From assembly GCF_001514235.1 (NCBI RefSeq), contig NZ_KQ948924.1:186001-250000 (forward strand): a stretch of 64,000 nucleotides of DNA, in the 5' to 3' direction. This DNA comes from Streptomyces caeruleatus (GTDB lineage: Bacteria > Actinomycetota > Actinomycetes > Streptomycetales > Streptomycetaceae). How positions within the stretch are numbered: the first letter of the stretch is position 1; each line of letters starts with the position of its first letter. A program made the translations under genes and the position numbers. Under the pieces are notes generated by a model. That model saw nothing but the letters and a program-made list of their open reading frames with translations. It made no database searches and was not told the DNA's origin. Positions 26,171 through 33,745 of the stretch are shown here, piece by piece.

Positions 26171-27117
26171 ACGACTTCCTGTTCTGGGCCTGTGTGCTCG
26201 GGCCCGTCCTGCTCGCCGAGGGTCTGCTGGCCCGCTACGAGGTGCTGGCCTACAGCGCCGGGTTCCGGTCCCCGACGACCGTGCTCCCCGAGGGCGTGCC
26301 CTACGCCCGGGGCGCGGCCGCCGACCGTCCTCCGGGCGCCTACCTGGTGTATCTCGACGGCATCGGCAAACGCCGGGTCCGGGACACCCGGGACGGCGGC
26401 CAGCTGGTGAAGGCCGTGCTCGCCGGGGCGCCGGAGCTGCGGGTGCTGGGGCAGGTGCAGCCCTACTCGCCGCTGGCCGACCCGATCGCGGACCGGCCGG
26501 TGTGGGCGTGGCTGCGCCGGCACATCGGGCTGCTGCTGTTCCTGCACAACGTCATGCAGGTCTTCGTGGCCGCCGACCACCGCTACCGCCCGCTCTACAA
26601 CCGGGCCGTGGGCTCCCAGATCGCCACCCAGCTGGAGCTGGCCGGCTACCGGCCCGACAGCGGCGTCCCCGTGGTGCTGCTCAGCTACAGCGGGGGCGCC
26701 CAGGTCGCCACGGGAGCGGTGGACGAGCTGCACACCCGGCTGCGCTGCCCGGTGGTCGTGATCACGCTCGGCGGATTCCACAACGGCGCCAACGACCTCA
26801 CCCATGCCGAGCAGGTGCACCAGCTCACCAGCGCCTACGACCGCATCGAGGGGGTCGGCACCTGGATCTTCCCGCAGCGCTGGCGGCTGCTGCGCGGCAG
26901 CGGGTGGAACCGGGCCCGCCGCGCCGGGAAGATCACCGTGCACCGGCTGGAGCCGGCCACCCATCTCGGCCCGCACAGCTACATCAGCCCGGAGGTACGG
27001 CTGCCGGACGGCCGCAGTCACCTCGACCGCACGACCGACACCGTGATCACGCTGATCCGCGCCCGGCAGCGCGGGGCGACCACGACCGCCCCGGCCACGG
27101 ACCGCCCGGCGCCCTGA
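26167..27117 (+). CDS. Membrane-anchored alpha/beta-hydrolase-like protein
   Basis: A 316-residue protein with one N-terminal hydrophobic helix (LFWACVLGPVLLAEGLLARY). A soluble domain follows with VVLLSYSGGAQVATGA near residues 178-193, a GxSxG-like elbow (SYSGG), and VVVITLGGFHNGAN. The His of ATHLGPHSY near the C terminus could complete a triad. An alpha/beta-hydrolase or lipase-like fold is likely, but I cannot name the family. Last gene of the patatin-glycosyltransferase operon; the ATG overlaps the upstream stop. Confidence 0.7.
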   Translation: MNDFLFWACVLGPVLLAEGLLARYEVLAYSAGFRSPTTVLPEGVPYARGAAADRPPGAYLVYLDGIGKRRVRDTRDGGQLVKAVLAGAPELRVLGQVQPYSPLADPIADRPVWAWLRRHIGLLLFLHNVMQVFVAADHRYRPLYNRAVGSQIATQLELAGYRPDSGVPVVLLSYSGGAQVATGAVDELHTRLRCPVVVITLGGFHNGANDLTHAEQVHQLTSAYDRIEGVGTWIFPQRWRLLRGSGWNRARRAGKITVHRLEPATHLGPHSYISPEVRLPDGRSHLDRTTDTVITLIRARQRGATTTAPATDRPAP

Positions 27118-27118
27118 G

Positions 27119-27150
27119 AGCGCGCCGCTGCTACGAGGTTCCGGCGCGCT
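27119..27150. terminator. Hairpin between convergent operons
   Basis: 8-bp inverted repeat AGCGCGCC (27119-27126) and GGCGCGCT (27143-27150) with a 16-nt loop. It lies between the stops of the hydrolase and galU and touches the galU stop. No T run, so this is a weak terminator call. Confidence 0.5.
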
Positions 27151-28060
27151 ACGAGGTCGCGGCCTGGTCGTCGTCGAGGCCGGCGACCAGACCCCGCAGC
27201 AGCGGGCCGTACTCCGGGTGGGCGAGGGCGGACGCCATCTGGGCGACCAGGTAGTCGGCCGGGTTGCCGGTGTCGTACCAGCGGCCCTTGATGACCTGCC
27301 CGTACACGGCGCGGGTGGCGGCGTAGGCGTTGATGGCGTCGGTCAGATAGACCTCGCCGGTCCGGTGCTCGTACCAGCGGCGGGTCTGCTCGCGCAGTTC
27401 GTCGATGATGCCGGGGGTGACGACATAGCCGCCGATGGCCGCGTACGCCGACGGGGCGGCGGAGGGCTCGGGCTTCTCGACCAGACCGGTGATGCGCAGC
27501 TGGCCGTCGCCGAGGTCCTCCTTGACGATGGGCACGCCGTAGCGCTGGGACTCGGTGGGGTCCATCGGCAGCAGGGCCAGCACCGGGCAGCCGGTCTGCT
27601 CGTAGGCGCGGATCAGCTGCTGGGCGCGCGGGACCTCGGCGACGAAGACGTCGTCGGGCCACAGCACCAGGACCGGCTCGTCGCCGAAGGAGCGGGCGGC
27701 GTTCAGCACGGGGGTGCCGTTGCCGTACGGGCCGTACTGGTCGAGGTAGGTGATGTGGCCCTGGCGGGCCAGTTCCGCGACCTCCTCCACAGCGTCCGCG
27801 TAGGCCGTCTTGCCGTCGGCCCGGAGCTGGTCGACGAGGGCGGGGTTGGGCCGGAAGTGGTCCTGGATGAGGCTCTTGCCGCCGGAGACCACGATGGTGA
27901 TGTCGGTGATGCCGGAGTCCACCAGCTCCCGCACGGTGTGCTCGATGACCGGCTTGTCACCGACCGGCAGCATCTCCTTCGGCGTCGCCTTCGTCAGCGG
28001 CAGCAGCCGGGAGCCGAGCCCGGCTGCGGGAATCACGGCCCTGCGAATGGTCGGGGACAT
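27149..28060 (-). CDS. galU: UTP-glucose-1-phosphate uridylyltransferase
   Basis: A 303-residue nucleotidyl transferase making UDP-glucose from UTP and glucose 1-phosphate. The signature AVIPAAGLGSRLLPLTKATPK (residues 8-28) holds the nucleotide loop and KEMLPVGDKP the sugar-phosphate lysine region. VEKPEP and GRWYDTGNPADYL complete the family blocks. The ATG at 28060 follows GAGAGAG; the longer frame from 28087 adds nine unsupported residues. It is convergent with the glycosyltransferase operon and divergent from the sigma-factor gene. Its product is the probable sugar donor for that glycosyltransferase as well as for general polysaccharides. Confidence 0.95.
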   Translation of the reverse strand: MSPTIRRAVIPAAGLGSRLLPLTKATPKEMLPVGDKPVIEHTVRELVDSGITDITIVVSGGKSLIQDHFRPNPALVDQLRADGKTAYADAVEEVAELARQGHITYLDQYGPYGNGTPVLNAARSFGDEPVLVLWPDDVFVAEVPRAQQLIRAYEQTGCPVLALLPMDPTESQRYGVPIVKEDLGDGQLRITGLVEKPEPSAAPSAYAAIGGYVVTPGIIDELREQTRRWYEHRTGEVYLTDAINAYAATRAVYGQVIKGRWYDTGNPADYLVAQMASALAHPEYGPLLRGLVAGLDDDQAATS

Positions 28061-28212
28061 CAGGTCTCTCTCGGTCAGTAGGCACACCGGACCGGCGGGC
28101 GCGGCGCAGAGTCGACGCTACCAACGCCCGCGGTGGGGCTCCGCGGCGCGGTCGGCAGGCGGCGTCCCCCGCGTCCGCTTGTAGCCTGGTCGTTCAGGGC
28201 TGGAGGACATGC

Positions 28213-29109
28213 ATGCGCGCCGAGGACGACAAGGGCTCCCTGGACCGGGCGGCGGAGCAGTTCATGGCGGCGCGCCCGCAGCTGTTCGGCATCGCGTACC
28301 GGATCCTCGGCAGTGCCGTGGAGGCCGAGGACATCGTCCAGGAGGCGTGGGTGCGGTGGCAGAACACCGACCGCGCGGAAATCAGGGAGCCGGCGGCGTT
28401 CCTGGCGACCGTGACCTCCCGTCTGGCGATCAACCTCGCCCAGGCCGCCAGGATGCGGCGTGAGTCGTACACCGGTCCCTGGCTTCCGGAGCCGGTCGAC
28501 ACCCGTGCGGATCCGCAGCTGGGCGCCGAACGGGCCGAGGCGCTGGACCTGGCGGTGCTCCTGCTCCTCGAAAGGCTCAATCCGGTGGAACGGGCCGCCT
28601 ATGTGCTGCGGGAGGCCTTCGACTACCCGTACAAGCGGATCGCGGACATCCTGGAGACGAACGAGGCCCATACGCGCCAGCTGGTGACCCGTGCCCGCAA
28701 GCACGTGGCCGCTGAGCGAAGGCAGCCGGTCGGCGACGGTGTCCACCGGCGTCTGCTGGAGGTCTTCCTCGACGCGGCCCGGACCGGCAGCCTGTCGGTG
28801 CTGGAGGGCGTCCTCACGGACGACGTGGTCAGCTACACCGACGGCAACGGGATGCGCGGGGCGTCCAGGATCCCGGTGGTGGGGCGGCCGCGCGTGTCCA
28901 AGTACCTCGCCGCCTTCGCCCCACGGTTCTGGCCGCCGACGGAGGTCCGCTGGGTCGAGGCCAACGGCCGCCCGGCCGTCCTCGTCACGGCCGGGGGCGA
29001 CCCGGTGGCCCTGCTCAGCGTCGATGTCTCGGCCCGGGGTATCGAACGCGTCATGTGGGTGATGAATCCGGACAAGCTGGCCCCGTACGTGGCGTCGCTG
29101 GCCGATTGA
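28213..29109 (+). CDS. ECF41-type sigma factor with C-terminal SnoaL-like domain (SigJ-like), intact
   Basis: A 298-residue extracytoplasmic-function sigma factor. Region 2 (LFGIAYRILGSAVEAEDIVQ) is near residues 24-43 and region 4 (YKRIADILETNEAHTRQLVTRA) near 140-161. A SnoaL/NTF2-like C-terminal domain starts around 175 and contains DGNGMRGASRIPVVGR. In ECF41 factors this extension controls activity in place of an anti-sigma factor. The ATG at 28213 follows GGAGG at 6 nt. It lacks the TGTCACA promoter itself, so it may be the upstream activator of the six such promoters nearby. Confidence 0.9.
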   Translation: MRAEDDKGSLDRAAEQFMAARPQLFGIAYRILGSAVEAEDIVQEAWVRWQNTDRAEIREPAAFLATVTSRLAINLAQAARMRRESYTGPWLPEPVDTRADPQLGAERAEALDLAVLLLLERLNPVERAAYVLREAFDYPYKRIADILETNEAHTRQLVTRARKHVAAERRQPVGDGVHRRLLEVFLDAARTGSLSVLEGVLTDDVVSYTDGNGMRGASRIPVVGRPRVSKYLAAFAPRFWPPTEVRWVEANGRPAVLVTAGGDPVALLSVDVSARGIERVMWVMNPDKLAPYVASLAD

Positions 29110-29139
29110 GTCCACCCCCGGCTCGTCGAGCGGGGCGGC

Positions 29140-29166
29140 TGTCACAACGCCGGTGCCTTGTCGGTC
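29140..29166 (+). promoter_or_regulatory. ECF41-type promoter of ohr
   Basis: TGTCACA (29140-29146), 16 nt, GGTC (29163-29166), ending 49 nt before the Ohr ATG at 29216. Identical spacing and core to the site before the AhpD-like gene. It lies in the 106-nt gap after the sigma-factor stop. Confidence 0.8.
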
Positions 29167-29215
29167 AACAGGCTGTCCCGGACCGGGATCCCCTACGCGG
29201 CGAGGTGCGTCGACC

Positions 29216-29767
29216 ATGAGCGAGCCGTTCCGGCTTCCCGACCTGTCCACCGAGAAGGACTACGTCGGCGAGTCCTTCGCCCCCCTCTACACCACCACGG
29301 TCACGGTGAGCGGCGGCCCGGCCGGTCACGGGCGTGCCTCGGGGCGGGCGCGCTCGGCCGACGGCGTCCTCGACCTCGACCTCCGCATGCCCGCCGAACT
29401 GGGCGGGGAGGGCCGGGGTACCAACCCCGAGCAGCTGTTCGCGGCCGGTTTCGCCGCCTGCTTCCACGGCGCCCTGAGCCTGGTGGCACGGCAGGAGGAA
29501 CTCGACCCGGCCCCGATCTCCGTGGCGGCGACCGTGGCCTTCGGCCGGGCCTCCGAGGACGACGTCGTCCTGCTGCACATCGACCTGGCGGTCAGGTGGC
29601 CGGACATCGACCCGGAGATCGCCGCCCCACTCCTTGAGAAGGCCGATTCGCTGTGCCCGTACGCGCGGATGGCGTGGCAGGGGACCCCGACGACGATCAC
29701 GCCGGCGACCCGACCGGCCGGCCACGCGCCTCCCGCCTGCGCCCAAGCCGGGCCTGCCGCAGGATGA
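29216..29767 (+). CDS. Organic hydroperoxide resistance protein, Ohr/OsmC family
   Basis: A 183-residue OsmC-fold thiol peroxidase. The catalytic cysteines are in AAGFAACFHGAL (near residue 82) and DSLCPYARMAW (near 145). YTTTVTVSGG, the VLDLDLRMPAELGG strand and NPEQLFAAGF are typical Ohr blocks. Ohr enzymes reduce fatty-acid and other organic hydroperoxides. The C terminus is about 20 residues longer than usual and low complexity (HAPPACAQAGPAAG). An ECF41-type promoter precedes it, implying control by the neighbouring sigma factors rather than only by an OhrR repressor, which is not seen here. Confidence 0.92.
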   Translation: MSEPFRLPDLSTEKDYVGESFAPLYTTTVTVSGGPAGHGRASGRARSADGVLDLDLRMPAELGGEGRGTNPEQLFAAGFAACFHGALSLVARQEELDPAPISVAATVAFGRASEDDVVLLHIDLAVRWPDIDPEIAAPLLEKADSLCPYARMAWQGTPTTITPATRPAGHAPPACAQAGPAAG

Positions 29768-29801
29768 GAGGGCGCGGGGTGCGTGGGCCGGCGGCGGACG
29801 G

Positions 29802-29828
29802 TGTCACAGATACGGCGATCAACCGGTC
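29802..29828 (+). promoter_or_regulatory. ECF41-type promoter of the decayed flavoprotein gene
   Basis: TGTCACA (29802-29808), 16 nt, GGTC (29825-29828), ending 34 nt before the GTG of the flavoprotein remnant at 29863. The promoter is intact although its gene is not. Confidence 0.78.
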
Positions 29829-29862
29829 GTACTCGGTGACAACCCCGTGATCGGAGTACACC

Positions 29863-30290
29863 GTGGCCCTCACCGAACAACGTCTTTCCACCATGGTGCT
29901 GGTGATCGGCACCGGAGGCGCCGGTCTGCGCGCGGCGATCGAACTGGCCGAGGCCGGTGTCGACGTCCTCGCGGTCGGCAAACGCCCCAAGGAGGACGCC
30001 CACACGGCGCTGGCGGCCGGGGGCATCAACACGGCGCTGGCCACGATGGATCCCGAGGACAGCTGGCAGCAGCGGGGGCTGGCGGAGCTCGCGGTGATCG
30101 AGAAGCGGATGCTGGACGTCGGCGTCCACCCGGACATCGCCGGCTTCCAGGACCTCGCGCACGCCTTCGACCTCAAGTCCGCGGCCCTGGCGGCCCGGGC
30201 CACCCTCGAAGCGGCGCTGGAGCGCCGCGAGACCCGGGCTGCCACAACCGCAGCGACTACCCGGACCTCGATCCCGCCCTTCCAATCTCC
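29863..30290 (+). pseudogene. Flavoprotein subunit of the SdhA/FrdA/NadB family, internally deleted and frameshifted
   Basis: Residues 1-70 keep the FAD-binding start (VLVIGTGGAGLRAAIELAEA) and HTALAAGGINTAL of succinate dehydrogenase/fumarate reductase-type flavoproteins. After DPEDSWQQ the sequence jumps to the C-terminal helical region (RGLAELAVIEKRMLDVG ... AALERRETR). Several hundred central residues, including substrate-binding and catalytic segments, are missing. A second lesion follows: after ERRETR the expected GCHNRSDYPDLDP continues in another frame, consistent with loss of one G in the CCCGGG run near 30236. The gene cannot make an active enzyme. Confidence 0.88.
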
Positions 30291-30300
30291 GCGACGCACC

Positions 30301-30327
30301 TGTCACAGGCGGAGCCCCTGTCCTGTC
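30301..30327 (+). promoter_or_regulatory. ECF41-type promoter of the SDR gene
   Basis: TGTCACA (30301-30307), 16 nt, TGTC (30324-30327), ending 42 nt before the ATG at 30370. The -10 element differs by one base from the GGTC of the other five sites. Confidence 0.72.
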
Positions 30328-30369
30328 TCTCCTGGTGCAGACCGAATCTTTCTCCGAGAGGAATCCGTC

Positions 30370-31116
30370 ATGAAGGTCGTAGTGATCGGTGGAACCGGGC
30401 TCATCGGCTCGAAGCTGGTCGGCAAGCTCGACGAACACGGGCACGAGGCCGTCGCGGCCGCGCCCAACACCGGCGTCAACACCCTGACGGGCGAAGGGCT
30501 CGCCGAGGTCCTGGAGGGCGCGTCGGTCGTGGTCGACGTGTCCAACTCGCCCTCGTGGGAGGACGACGCCGTCATGGACTTCTTCCGGACCTCCACGGCG
30601 AACCTCCTCAAGGCGGAGGCCGAGGCCGGGGTGACCCACCATGTGGCGCTGTCCGTGGTCGGCACCGACCGCCTCCTGGAGAGCGGTTACTTCCGGGCCA
30701 AGCAGGCCCAGGAGGACCTGATCAAGGAGTCCGGCATGCCCTACTCCATCGTCCACGCCACCCAGTTCTTCGAGTTCATCAAGGGGATCGCGGACATCTC
30801 GACCGACGGCGACACCGTGCGGCTGGCCCCGGCGAAGATCCAGCCCATGTACTCCGACGACGTGGCCGCGGCCGTCGGCCGCACCGCGGTCGGCTCGCCG
30901 GTGGGCGGCGTGGTGGAGGTCGCGGGCCCCGACGTGTTCCAGCTCGACGAGCTCATCCGCAAGACCCTCGCCGACCACGACGACCCGCGCACGGTCGTCA
31001 CGGACCCGCAGGCCCCGTACTCCGGAGCCGTGCTGCAGGAGACCACGCTCCTGCCGGGACCGGACGCGCAGATCGCGAAGACCAAGCTGTCGGACTGGCT
31101 CGCGCAGCAGCAGTGA
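30370..31116 (+). CDS. NAD(P)-binding atypical SDR (NmrA-like)
   Basis: A 248-residue atypical short-chain dehydrogenase. The glycine motif VVIGGTGLIGSKLV (residues 4-17) is followed by the NmrA-type core (HHVALSVVGTDRL, YFRAKQAQEDLI, YSIVHATQFFEF). There is no classical YxxxK pair; YFRAK may supply Tyr and Lys. Such proteins are the epimerase/oxidoreductase type repeatedly found beside ECF41 sigma genes. The ATG at 30370 follows GAGAGGAATCC, and an ECF41-type promoter precedes it. Terminated by a hairpin shared with the convergent sigma gene. Confidence 0.9.
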   Translation: MKVVVIGGTGLIGSKLVGKLDEHGHEAVAAAPNTGVNTLTGEGLAEVLEGASVVVDVSNSPSWEDDAVMDFFRTSTANLLKAEAEAGVTHHVALSVVGTDRLLESGYFRAKQAQEDLIKESGMPYSIVHATQFFEFIKGIADISTDGDTVRLAPAKIQPMYSDDVAAAVGRTAVGSPVGGVVEVAGPDVFQLDELIRKTLADHDDPRTVVTDPQAPYSGAVLQETTLLPGPDAQIAKTKLSDWLAQQQ

Positions 31117-31128
31117 GCAGGGCGAAGT

Positions 31129-31160
31129 GGCCCCTGCCCGTGGGTGCGCGGGCGGGGGCC
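31129..31160. terminator. Bidirectional hairpin between SDR and sigma gene
   Basis: Arms 31129-31140 (GGCCCCTGCCCG) and 31149-31160 (CGGGCGGGGGCC) pair over 12 positions with one wobble; loop 8 nt. It lies between two convergent stops. No T run. Confidence 0.65.
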
Positions 31161-31170
31161 GCGACGTATG

Positions 31171-31839
31171 TCAGCGACCAGGTGACAGGACCGTTTCCAG
31201 GGGCGCGAGGTCACCGGACCGGGCGGCCGTGAGGAAGGCCTGCACCAGCCGTCGGTGCGCGACCGCGTCCACCGGCTGCCGGACCCGGTGCGCGGTGAGA
31301 CGGTCCTGGGCGCGTGAGACCTGCTGCCTCGCGTTGGGCACGCCGATGCCCAGGAGCTCGGCGATCCGGTCGTACGGGTAGCCGAACCCCTCCCGCAGGA
31401 CGTACGCGGCCCGTTGGGTCGGCGTCAGCGTCTCCATCAGCAGGCGAACGGCCCGCTCGACGGCGTCGTGCCGCTCGGCCACCGCTTCCGGGGTGGCGTC
31501 GAGGGCCGGCGGCTCCGGGAACCAGGGACCGGCACAGGTTTCGCGGCGTTTCCAGGCGGACTGGACGAGGTTGAGGGCCAGCCGGACGGTGGTCGTCCTG
31601 AGCAGCGCCGTCGGGTTCAGGACGACCGTACGGTCCGTTCGCTGCCACCGGAGCCAGGCCTCCTGGAGGATGTCCTCCGCCTCGCCGGCGTCTGCGACGA
31701 TCCGGTTGGCGATCCTGAGCAGTCCGGGTCTGGCCTGGACGAACACCGCCGTCGCCTCGTCGGGTACGCCCGTGGCCGCGGCGCTCGTCGTGCCCGCCGG
31801 GTCCGGATCCTGCACGGCTTCGACCAGATACGTGTTCAC
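31171..31839 (-). CDS. ECF41-like sigma factor lacking the C-terminal domain
   Basis: A 222-residue sigma factor with region 2 (LLRIANRIVADAGEAEDILQEAW) and region 4 (YPYDRIAELLGIGVPNARQQVS) intact. It ends with VSRAQDRLTAHRV and the first SnoaL-linker residues (LVQAFLTAARSGDLAPLETVL), then stops. The roughly 75-residue C-terminal regulatory domain of its relatives at 28213 and 32040 is missing. Loss of this domain in ECF41 factors is known to change activity strongly. The GTG at 31839 follows GGAGGAG. It could be a constitutive variant or a gene in decay. Confidence 0.82.
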   Translation of the reverse strand: MNTYLVEAVQDPDPAGTTSAAATGVPDEATAVFVQARPGLLRIANRIVADAGEAEDILQEAWLRWQRTDRTVVLNPTALLRTTTVRLALNLVQSAWKRRETCAGPWFPEPPALDATPEAVAERHDAVERAVRLLMETLTPTQRAAYVLREGFGYPYDRIAELLGIGVPNARQQVSRAQDRLTAHRVRQPVDAVAHRRLVQAFLTAARSGDLAPLETVLSPGR

Positions 31840-31985
31840 GACCGGCTCCTCCGCTCCGTGGGTCGGCGGCCTGAAAGTCGGCCCGAACCAACATCGCCCC
31901 GGGAGGCGGGCGCCCGCGCCCTTGGGATGCCGTAGGCGACCCCGTGGTCCGCGTGGCCGGTGCGTGGCCGGGCATGCGTGGGCCG

Positions 31986-32012
31986 CGTCACAAGGTCCGC
32001 GCCTGCCCGGTC
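31986..32012 (+). promoter_or_regulatory. ECF41-type promoter of the third sigma gene
   Basis: CGTCACA (31986-31992), 16 nt, GGTC (32009-32012), ending 27 nt before the sigma ATG at 32040. One mismatch to the TGTCACA of the other sites. It suggests positive autoregulation or cross-regulation among the sigma factors. Confidence 0.68.
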
Positions 32013-32039
32013 TCCCTTGTAGGAGAGGGAGGGCGCGGT

Positions 32040-32924
32040 ATGGCGAGTGCGAACGACGCGGTACCGATCGCGGAACTGCTCGACGAACGGCGGCATCTGC
32101 TGGATGTCGCGTACTGGATGCTGGGCAGCGGCCGTGCGGCCGAGGGCGTCGTCGACGAGACCTACCGGCGGTGGTTCGAGCTGCCGGAGGCGGAGCGGGC
32201 GCGGACCACGGCACCGCGGTCCTGGCTGGCGAAGGCCGCAGGAGGCATCTGTCTGTCCCGGCTGACTCCGCCGGGCCGGGCCCGGGCCCGGGCGGTACGG
32301 ACGGAGCCCGGCGGTGCGGTGCCGCAGGGCATGCGGGCGGAGGAGATCAGCACGGTTCTGCTGGACGCGCTGGACGCGCGGGACTCGCCGGCCCCGGCCG
32401 AGCGGGCGGCGTTCGTCCTCGACGACGTGTTCGGGATGGCGCCGCACGCGGTCGCCGACATCGTCAGGCGGACCGAGCCGCGGTGCGTCGAGCCGGCCGA
32501 CCGGGCCCGTCGCAGTCTGCGGGCACGGCGCGCGCGGCCGACGCCGGCCGAGCGGCACGACGAGGTGGTCCGCGCGGTGCGTCAGGCCTGTGTGACGGAG
32601 GACGAGGCGCTGCTGGCGTCGCTGCTGGCGGCCGACGCGACGGCGTTCTTCGACGGTGGCGGCAAGGTGCGGGCGCTGATCGAGCCGGTGCGGGGCGACA
32701 TTGAGGTGGCCCGCAGCCTGCTGACCCTGCTGGCCCGGCGTCCGCGGACCACCGTGGACACCCATCCCGTCAACGGCCGGACCGGCCTCGTGGTGCGCTA
32801 CGGCCGTCAGGTCGCCGCGGTCGTCGGCCTCGACGTCGCCGGCCCGCGGGTCGTCCAGGTCTGGGTCACCCTCAACCCCGACAAGCTGCGCACCTGGAAC
32901 CGCCCCGGCCCCGCTCAGCCCTGA
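32040..32924 (+). CDS. ECF41-type sigma factor with DGGGK motif
   Basis: A 294-residue ECF factor that diverges strongly in the core regions: region 2 reads LLDVAYWMLGSGRAAEGVVDE and region 4 GMAPHAVADIVRRTEPRCVE. The C-terminal SnoaL-like domain keeps the diagnostic DGGGKVRALIEPV and ends in VQVWVTLNPDKL, matching the end of the sigma at 28213 (MWVMNPDKL). The weak core suggests altered promoter or core-polymerase binding. The ATG at 32040 follows GAGGGAGGGCGCGGT. The 3' end overlaps the convergent sigma remnant by 10 nt. Confidence 0.82.
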   Translation: MASANDAVPIAELLDERRHLLDVAYWMLGSGRAAEGVVDETYRRWFELPEAERARTTAPRSWLAKAAGGICLSRLTPPGRARARAVRTEPGGAVPQGMRAEEISTVLLDALDARDSPAPAERAAFVLDDVFGMAPHAVADIVRRTEPRCVEPADRARRSLRARRARPTPAERHDEVVRAVRQACVTEDEALLASLLAADATAFFDGGGKVRALIEPVRGDIEVARSLLTLLARRPRTTVDTHPVNGRTGLVVRYGRQVAAVVGLDVAGPRVVQVWVTLNPDKLRTWNRPGPAQP

Positions 32925-33652
32925 ACGCGGGAGCCCGAGCCGAGGAACGCGGCGATCTTGCCGGGTTCCAACACCCACATCAGCTGGTGGATGCCGGCGG
33001 GCGAGGCGGCCATCGTCATGAACGTCGTCGGCAGGCCGTCCCGGTAGAGCAGTACTCCGTCGCGCCCGTTGGCCTCGACATGGCGGACGTCCGCCCCGCT
33101 CCAGAACCCCCGTGTGGCGCTCGCGAGGTTCGCCACCCGCGCGCGGCCGAGCACGGGGACGCGCGCGGCGCCCCGGATGCCGTTGCCGTCGGACAGGCTG
33201 ACGGCGTCCGGCGTCAGGAGCGACTCCAGGGAGGCGACGTCCCCGTTCCGCGCCGCGGCGCGGAAGGCGTCGAGGAGCTGTCGGTGCGCCACCGCGTCGA
33301 CGGTCTCCCGCTGGTCGGCCGCGAGATGCCGACGGGCCCGGCTCACGATCTTGCGGACGTTGACGACGCTGAGCCGAAGGATGTCCGCGATGTCGGCGTA
33401 GGCGTAGTCGAACGCCTCCCTCAGGACGTACGCGGCCCGCGCGGCGGGGCTCAGCTTCTGCAGGACGAGGAGCAGCGCGAGCTCCAGCGCCTCGGCCCGT
33501 TCGGCGCCCACCTCGGGATCGTTGCTGGTGTCGACGGGCTCGGGCAGCCACGGGCCGATGTAGGTCTCGCGGCGCACCCGGGCCGACTGGGCGACGTTGA
33601 TGGCCAGCCGGGTGGTGGTGCTCGACAGGAACGCCACCGGGCTGACCACCAC
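32915..33652 (-). pseudogene. ECF41-like sigma gene lacking region sigma-2
   Basis: The frame begins with TDRSVVVSPVAFLSSTT, equivalent to the end of region 2 in the neighbour at 31171 (TDRTVVLNPTALLRTTT). Region 4 (YADIADILRLSVVNVRKIVSRA) and the whole SnoaL-like domain (SDGNGIRGAARVPVLGR ... MWVLEPGKIAAFLG) are intact. The -10-binding region 2 is absent. An ATG at 33702 starts a short N-terminal-like peptide in another frame, as expected if an internal deletion joined the original start region out of frame. A GTG at 33652 could give a 245-aa remnant. A well-formed ECF41 promoter still precedes it. Confidence 0.8.
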
Positions 33653-33703
33653 CGAGCGGTCGGTCTTCCCGCTGTCTCCGATCCTCCGGTCGTCTCCCTC
33701 ATT

Positions 33704-33730
33704 GACCGGAGGCCTCCCTGTTCTGTGACA
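33704..33730 (-). promoter_or_regulatory. ECF41-type promoter of the sigma remnant
   Basis: On the minus strand: TGTCACA (33730-33724), 16 nt, GGTC (33707-33704). Same core and spacing as the plus-strand sites. The distance to the GTG at 33652 is about 51 nt; the out-of-frame ATG at 33702 is almost at the -10 element. Confidence 0.78.
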
Positions 33731-33745
33731 GGGAGGCGTCGCCGC

